Assembly (NCBI GenBank): GCA_930367205.1
Contig: OV884011.1
Location: 44,839,754 to 44,903,753 of the forward strand
DNA length: 64,000 bases
DNA from: Acanthosoma haemorrhoidale
Lineage: Eukaryota > Arthropoda > Insecta > Hemiptera > Acanthosomatidae
Reading direction: 5' to 3'
Under the pieces are notes generated by a model. It was not told the origin of the DNA and made no database searches. It was given only the letters and a program-made list of their open reading frames with translations. Position 1 is the first letter of the stretch. Every line of letters begins with the position of its first letter. The translations under genes and the position numbers were made by a program. Below are positions 57,601-64,000 of this stretch, piece after piece.

Positions 57601-57817
57601 TTTTATAAAAAAAAACAACAACAAAAAACGATAGTTAAAAAATAAAACATTTCATATGAGCAACAGTTACTTTCCAACTGGCAGATTCCTAAAACTCCCT
57701 ACCATTTTTTAGTTACGTGAGACCATTTTTTTAGGCTGTTTTCGTAAATGTAGGTGGTATTTTGAACTAGAAGAAATCCCAAATGGATATTAATTCGAAA
57801 ATATGTGTCATTTTTAA

Positions 57818-58025
57818 AAAAACTTTATTATGATAAGATTACGATCTGCCTCATTGGACAATGAGTAATTGCGATAAATGATCTCATTCATACCCTATTT
57901 ACAATTTTCATTAACTCGCTCATTCATACAGTATTTACAAACAGCCCAGAGACCTCCCAAGTCCACATGGTTGTCACCTCACTCGCATGCGAAAGAGGAA
58001 GCGGAGTCTTGGGAAGTCCCCCCAC
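57818..58025 (-). mobile_element. Jockey-type LINE 3' end
   Basis: It begins with the reversed AATAAAGT (ACTTTATTATGATAAG) and includes the shared TCCCAAGACTCCGCTTCC block reversed. Confidence 0.65.
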
Positions 58026-58289
58026 CCAACAACAAAAAAACTGTACGATTTCCTCCCCTCAATTAGTGGGCTGGCTTTTTTTTCTTCTCTATATTCTCTA
58101 CGCCTATATCACGGCAGGAAACAAATTAATAAGCCAAATTAAAAAATCCAAGGATTTTCTAGGTGGTGAGTTTTGCAAAATTAAACTATGAGCCCTCGAG
58201 TGTTGAAATTGGTCCAGCAAATTCTTCAATCCACCCTCTCACCGAAAATCAGCTTTAGAATAAGTAATAATTCTAATAATAATAGAATA

Positions 58290-58985
58290 ATAAAATTCTA
58301 TTCCTCTACCTGTAACCGAGACAGTACGGTACTTAGGCTTCCATCTCGACAAACGACTGACCTGGAACCCACATACGAGACAAAAAGATAAAAAAGACAA
58401 GAACTAAACAGACGCTTTGGACAACTGTACAGACTACTTCAAAGGACATCCCATCTCTCAATAGAAAATAAACTACTAATCTACAAAGTTATACTTAAAC
58501 CAATCTGGACATACGGAATAGAGCTATGGGGGACAGCAAAAAAGTCGAACATCAAGCGTATCCAATTCTTTCAATCCAAAGTCCTGAGAACAATAGTAAA
58601 TGCCCCTTATTATGTCAGCAACAGAACACTTCATAACGACCTTAATATACCCTACATTCTAGAACTTATCCCTTCCAAGTTTATGAAATTCCACAGTAGC
58701 CTTTCCAACCACCCTAATCCCGTAGCACAGACTTTGCACAGCGCCACTCATCCCTATAATCCTCCTCGGAGACTGAACCGGCAGTGGCCTCGTGACCTGC
58801 TATAATCGCGTGATAGTGGGAGTCCTGGAAATGGCCAGTTTCTCCAATCATGTCCTATTGTATGAATGAGCGAGTGAATGATGTAAATATGGTATGAATG
58901 AGATCATTTATCTGTATTATTATTGCCTTATAAAAGGCAGATTGTAATTATTGCACAATAAAGTTCTAACATTCAGAATAAGTAA
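58290..58985 (+). mobile_element. Jockey-type LINE, ORF2 end and 3' region
   Basis: The + strand matches the C-terminal 180 codons of ORF2, with frame changes: RRFGQLYRLLQRTSHLSIEN, TYGIELWGTAKKSNIKRIQ and DLNIPYILELIPSKFMKF. It ends with the shared 3' untranslated region and ACAATAAAG. Confidence 0.75.
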
Positions 58986-59781
58986 TTGTAATTTTCTTCA
59001 AATACAGATCTAATTAAAAAAAAAGTATAGGAGGGTTTTCTAGAGCAATGACAAATAAATAGAAAAACTCTATTACAAAGATACTACCACTAGTAATATA
59101 AAAAAAACTCCTTATTATTGTTTTACACTAATGTATAATGAAATATCTTTTAAATGCACAGAATCTCAATCCTCGACTCACAGCCGCCGATGCACTGGAA
59201 TAGGTCTGCCAAACGTTTAACATCTGGAACCCACCAAGATGTTGGAATTGGTCCAAACATCTAAACTGTGATATTTAAAGCTCAGTTGTATGTGGTCTGC
59301 GGAGCAACCACAAGTGGTCTAATAGTTCTTTTTGCCAACACGTAAGCCATTTATTATGAATAAATAATTATGTACATTAGAGTTGAGTTAATTGTTAATT
59401 TTTCAACTATAAATTTTTACATTGGTGAGTCATTTAAATGAGTCTATTGACTATCCCCTTGTTTGTATTATGTATCCCCATTATTATATATATATATATA
59501 TTTCATTGCCTAAAATTAAGAACTATTAACCTATTGGAATATAAACAATATATAGCTAAAAATATCTTGAATAAACCTACATGGAAAATGTTTATAACTA
59601 CGCTGGTTACAGTGGGAGGTATACTGCATTTTATTGGGGTTATCCAAATAAGAAATTATAAACGAAATATAAAGTTGAACAAAAAATAAATTTTATATTT
59701 AATGGGTTAGGGAAATAAGGGGACATAGAAGATTGAGGGGAAGATAGTAGAACTCCAATAACAATCTGTTTTGCAACTCTA
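58986..59781. other. spacer, one small doubtful gene
   Basis: Only the reading frame at 59438-59689 stands out. Confidence 0.3.
59438..59689 (+). CDS. hypothetical 83-residue protein with two hydrophobic segments
   Basis: The frame starts MSLLTIPLFVLCIPIIIYIY, a strong hydrophobic segment. A second lies at about residues 52-68 (MFITTLVTVGGILHFIGVIQ), and the C terminus is Lys-rich. TATAAAT lies 30 bases before the ATG and AATAAA overlaps the stop codon. It could be a small intronless membrane-protein gene or a chance frame in AT-rich sequence. I recognise no family. Confidence 0.25.
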   Translation: MSLLTIPLFVLCIPIIIYIYIFHCLKLRTINLLEYKQYIAKNILNKPTWKMFITTLVTVGGILHFIGVIQIRNYKRNIKLNKK

Positions 59782-59887
59782 CGAGGCGGTCTGAAAAGTT
59801 TCCGACCTAACAAAGCTTTTATTTTAGCTTTTACTTATTTTATTATCATCTTCATGGTGAGGTCGGAAACTTTTACGACCACCTGTG
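59782..59887. mobile_element. mariner-like MITE, copy 3
   Basis: Terminal repeats GGCGGTCTGAAAAGTTTCCG and the reverse complement ending GACCACCTGTG. TA flanks both ends (59780-59781 and 59888-59889). Confidence 0.8.
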
Positions 59888-59889
59888 TA

Positions 59890-62456
59890 GATGAAGTTAA
59901 TTCTTGACTATTAATAACTATTGACCTTGAAAATAACCAATACCCCGGTTCTGTGAGTTTTCAATGTAAATTTTGAAATCCCCGATCAAAAATAAGCTAC
60001 AGTTACCTCATGGCACACCCTCCCTACATATACATGCGAATTTAAAGCCTTCTATGGTGTGTCCACCACTGTTCACCACTGGTCAATATTTGGAAAGCAA
60101 TTGCGTCATAGGTATACCCACAATGTGCTGAAAATAACTATTTTGCATGTCAGATACATACCTCAAAGATAACAATTTTTATTTTAAATCGTCAATAATA
60201 CAATCTATGCTAGAAACGAAATTTAGAACAAGGGTTGGCAACCGATGGCTCACAAAGAACTTTAAGTGTTTGTTACGAAACCTACCATGAAAGGATGCGA
60301 TATATCTGAAAGTTGAGATCTGGAATGTATATCTCTTTTAGTTAAGATACAATTGCCTGAAGTAGTCATTAAGTGTTCACAAGTCACTTCCCAGAAGAAT
60401 TTTTAGATTTACAGTCATGTTTACTTTTTTATCTTAGTTGAGAACACCATAACAATGGTAACGCAAAAAAAAATTCAAGGATATTCCAAAAAATATTAAC
60501 ATTAGAAGGTTTATATTTTAGTAATTTACAACTCTTATTATTTGTTGATGAGGCGATTTGAAGTATTAAAATACATTAAATGGCCTTCTCACAGACAACC
60601 AATCAATATTGTTCCTTACTTAAAATCGTCTTTCAAGAAATAATAAACACTTGGAAATAGCTAATACATTAAACAAAAAAAAAATTATAACCAAATCCTT
60701 ATTTTTGTTGGGATATCCTTAAATTTAATTTTAGTTACCATCGTAGTTGTGTTATTTTATTTGATGTCCACTTTAGATCCCCACTTTAGATTCACACAAC
60801 TTAAAACAATACAAAAATGGAATATTGCCGCTAAATCTTTGCTGAGTTCTTAGTGATTGAGAGGATAAAGCTGATTAATTTTATTTTTATCGGTGGTATA
60901 ATGAAATTTAACCTGTTTGAAAGTTGAGCATCTCCCGAGGGGCTTGGCAATAAAAAAAGAGACATCAAAATCGGGGGAGCCCCATTCCGTACAAAATTTA
61001 CTATTTTACAATGTTTCTTTAGAAATTATTTTTCATACGTAAGTTTTCGAGCTGTTGATGATAACATTTTTATTTTCCCTTTTAACCTACACGATTTCTT
61101 TCTTTGATTATGGGTGATAAGCGTGATGATTATTGATTAATTTTTTTTACATTTTAATATGAATATTACTTCAGTTTGTTCAGTTTCAATTTCAATTGGA
61201 AGTTTTCTGCGAACCAACCAAAAATGCCAGTTTGCTTCCTTCTTGGCACTGTAGGAATAGATCAAAAGTAATGAAAACCAGTTGATCCATGGTTCATAAT
61301 CCCTACCAATTTAAAAATAAAATACCAACTGCAATTTTTGTCAGATGTATTAGAAACTTAATTGTTCATTGTTGTTCTTGTTTGTTGGTATCGTTTTATA
61401 TAAACGCAATACAGGATGTAGACAGTAAAGAAAGAGACAATTTAGTGGTTCAGCGGGAGTTTTCGTTAAAACCTCTCAGTATTTAATTATCAAGGATATA
61501 CAATTTTATTGTTTAAAACATCATGACCACTAAAAAGCACATTTGCAACACATAAAAATTATTGTAAATAACTTTAGTATTAATACTAATAGAATATTTT
61601 AAAAATAGTTTTTGCATTACCAGACTTAATAGGTCCTTAGCCGTAGGACAACAATCAGGAATTTAAATTTTAAATCGATTCTGACCCGGGACTTCAGTTA
61701 TATTGTTTCTAATTTTTTTTTATGCTTCCAATTATTTTTTTTAACCAAACGCGAATCATCCTCCATCCGTTGTAGAATGTGCCTTTCAAATTTCAGATTC
61801 ATTGAATGACTTTAATAACGGTTATTACTTTTATAGACAGACGTCATGTAGCTGAATGGAATTTGAGTTAGGAACTCTAACTAACCCCCCCCCCCTTCGG
61901 ACTTTGCAATAAATATCTTTACCCTTCTACTTTCCGGGCCAATAGAAATAATGATATTACATTTTACATTGATGACCTCATGATATTTATAAGATATCAG
62001 CTTCGTTATCATTTCATTAGTACCATGAAAGGACTCACGCAGTCTCAAATTTTATCAAAAATGGACGTTAGTAAAACATATTCACATCAACACCAGGCCT
62101 CTTTTTTTATGATGCACTCTGGCAGGGTATAACTTCACAGACATTGTTATGCAGGTCGGTGGAAGAAGCCATATACTGCGTGTGCTCAAGCTAGGTCTTA
62201 GTGTAATAAGTATTTTATTGAAAGAACATAGCTGCTTATTATAGATATAGGATTGACCTTTAAACAAGTTAAATAAAATGTAAATTCTTTTGCATTGTTA
62301 GTACAATTACATTATGGTTCATAATTACACATACGATTAGACTAAATACTAAATCAAGTACTTTGCCAACTGAGCAAACTACGGATTAGAATCCCCGGCC
62401 TTGCATATCTTTGTTATATATTTAATAGATTAGATTGTTTAAGAGATGATATATTA
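59890..62456. other. long AT-rich region, nothing recognised
   Basis: It includes a nine-C run near 61886. No exon, RNA gene or transposon is recognised; the frames at 61289 and 62082 have no support. Confidence 0.35.
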
Positions 62457-64000
62457 ATCCTTTATTGTGCTAAAATTACAATCTGCCTTTTATAAGGCAA
62501 TAAGTAATTAAGATAAATGCTCTCATTCATACCATATTTACAGTTCATCATTCACTCGCTCATTCATACAATATTTACAGACAGCCCAGAGACCCCCCAA
62601 ATCCACCGCGAAGAGAAAGCGGAGTCTTGGGAAGTCCCCCACGCTCCTCCGTCAGCCGCGTCACCGGATACTAGCCAGTGGAGGCTGACCAAGAGCGCGA
62701 GAGTCACAGACGCTCAGGACATGATTGGAGAAACTGGCCATTGCCAGGACTCCCACTGTCACGCGTTTATAGCAGGTCACGAGGCCACTGCCGTTTCAGT
62801 CTCCGAGGAGGATTATAGGGATGAGTGGCGCAGTGCAATGACTGTGCTACAGGATTAGGGTGGTTGGAAAGGCTACTGTGGAATTTCATAAACTTGGAAG
62901 GGATGAGTTCTAGAATGTAGGGTATGTTAAGGTCGTAATGAAGGGTTTTGTTGCTGACATAATAAGGGGCATTTACTATTGTTCTCAGGACTTTTGATTG
63001 AAAGGATTGGATACGCTTGATGTTCGACTTTTTTGCTGTCCCCCATAGCTCTATTCCGTATGTCCAGATTGGTTTAAGTATAACTTTGTAGATTAGTAGT
63101 TTATTTTCTATTGAGAGATGGGATGTCCTTTGAAGTAGTCTGTACAGTTGTCCAAAGCGTCTGTTTAGTTCTTGTCTTTTTAGTCTCGTATGTGGGTTCC
63201 AGGTCAGTCGTTTGTCAAGATGGAAGCCTAAGTACCGTACTGTCTCGGATACAGGGAGAGGAATAGAATTAAAATAAACTAGTGGACAAGACTTGCGACA
63301 AAGGGTGAAGGTAATGTGGGAGCATTTTGCTTCATTAACTTTGATCCGCCATTGATTGCACCAATACTCGATCTCGTCAAGGTGTTTTTGAAGGTTATGG
63401 GATGCTATGTCGGGGTCTGGGTGGGATGACAAGACTGCAGTGTCATCTGCAAATGTGGCCAAGAAGGTATTGGGAGTAGAGGGGACATCAGAGGTGTATA
63501 GGTTATAGAGGATGGGGCCCAGGACACTGCCCTGTGGAACTCCTGCACTTATGGGATAGTAGTTAGAGTATTCTAAACCACAGCGGACTTGGAAGAAGCG
63601 GTTTGAAAGGTAGGACTGTAGGATTAGGAAAAGGGTCTGTGGTAAATATCTTTTGAGCTTGTAGAGCAAACCTGCGTGCCAAACCCTGTCAAAAGCTTGA
63701 GCTATATCGAGAAAGGCAGCAGTGCAATACTGTTTGGTTTCAAGGGCTGAGGAGATGTGATCAACAACGCGAAGGCCTTGTTGAGCAGTGGAATGTCGTT
63801 GGCGGAAACCAAACTGGTGTGTGGGAAAAAGGTTTTTGGATTCAACAATTGGAAGTAGACGTTTTAGTAGGAGTTTCTCAAATATTTTTGAGAGGATAGG
63901 GAGTAGGCTAATTGGACGGTAAGATGAGGCTTCATTGGGTGGTTTACCGGGTTTGGCGAATAGGACAATAATGGAATGTTTCCAGAGTAGAGGAAAGTGC
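62457..64000 (-). mobile_element. Jockey-type LINE, 3' part, running off the right edge
   Basis: The 3' end lies near 62457 (reversed ACAATAAAGG). The 3' untranslated region covers 62457-62766 and ORF2 extends from 62767 past the edge. The organisation matches the copy at 17040-20043 but is less decayed. Confidence 0.85.
62767..64000 (-). CDS. Jockey ORF2, reverse transcriptase (partial at edge)
   Basis: The frame is uninterrupted from its stop at 62767 to at least 63669 (300 codons) and appears to continue open to the edge, reading AKPGKPPNEASSYRPISLLP near 63950. Motifs in order: QFGFRQRHST, FLDIAQAFDRVWHAGLLYKL, AGVPQGSVLGPILYNLYTSD, TFADDTAVLSS (catalytic FADD intact) and the C-terminal YGIELWGTAKKSNIKRIQSF. 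It would copy the element's RNA at a nicked target. Whether the endonuclease and ORF1 are intact lies outside the window. Confidence 0.8.
   Translation of the reverse strand, partial: HFPLLWKHSIIVLFAKPGKPPNEASSYRPISLLPILSKIFEKLLLKRLLPIVESKNLFPTHQFGFRQRHSTAQQGLRVVDHISSALETKQYCTAAFLDIAQAFDRVWHAGLLYKLKRYLPQTLFLILQSYLSNRFFQVRCGLEYSNYYPISAGVPQGSVLGPILYNLYTSDVPSTPNTFLATFADDTAVLSSHPDPDIASHNLQKHLDEIEYWCNQWRIKVNEAKCSHITFTLCRKSCPLVYFNSIPLPVSETVRYLGFHLDKRLTWNPHTRLKRQELNRRFGQLYRLLQRTSHLSIENKLLIYKVILKPIWTYGIELWGTAKKSNIKRIQSFQSKVLRTIVNAPYYVSNKTLHYDLNIPYILELIPSKFMKFHSSLSNHPNPVAQSLHCATHPYNPPRRLKRQWPRDLL

Noticed and set aside
62400..62420. tRNA box-like sequence near GGATTAGAATCC
   Set aside because: Only one box-like element, without a partner at the right distance.

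Overview
The window is arthropod, most likely insect, nuclear DNA. It is AT-rich and full of transposon debris: Jockey-type LINEs, BEL/Pao LTRs, a Tc1/mariner element, a hAT-like element, MITEs and a tRNA-like SINE. The host genes are spliced with GT-AG introns, have TATA boxes about 50 bases before the ATG and AATAAA signals after the stop. The insect order cannot be decided from what is visible. There are no bacterial features such as operons or Shine-Dalgarno sites.

Left part (1-8.2 kb): transposon remnants. These include two solo BEL-type LTRs with target-site duplications and a decayed transposon-like coding relic with a perfect 28-base hairpin.

Middle part (8.2-42 kb): four two-exon genes, all on the + strand (8289-10931, 21556-22505, 29269-31634, 38453-40953). 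They encode small secreted proteins of about 100-190 residues. Exon 1 is a signal peptide with a conserved LQG motif, followed by a phase-1 intron. Exon 2 begins with the codon for Ala-Tyr and encodes a helix-like segment and a Pro-rich tail. Each gene has a TATA box and an E-box-like ACANNTG in the same relative place. A decayed fifth first exon lies near 41.8 kb. An apparently exact 2378-bp tandem duplication (30939-35694) has copied exon 2 of the third gene. Three of the four introns contain transposon fragments. The spaces between genes hold Jockey, BEL, LINE and hAT fragments.

Right part (42-55.4 kb): after a deleted mariner element and a short satellite array comes a second secreted-protein locus (47561-55360). 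Seven small phase-1 exons encode an Ala/Ser/Gln/Glu-rich, silk-like chain. They can be joined in frame to a Pro-rich terminal exon (47561-50358, 637 residues). Three further phase-compatible terminal exons follow downstream (51263-51525, 52508-53466, 55041-55360), each with its own stop codon and AATAAA and with no visible first exon of its own. All four share traces of one C-terminal module, and three carry an R-X-K-R convertase motif before it. The simplest reading is one gene with alternative ends, or a gene whose last exon was duplicated repeatedly. This locus and the LQG family are the best candidates for an undescribed secreted-material system such as silk, glue, foam, saliva or egg coat. 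That function is inferred only from composition, signal peptides and shared promoter layout.

Right edge (55.4-64 kb): mostly Jockey fragments in both orientations. One copy runs off the edge with an apparently open reverse-transcriptase frame, and little else is recognisable.
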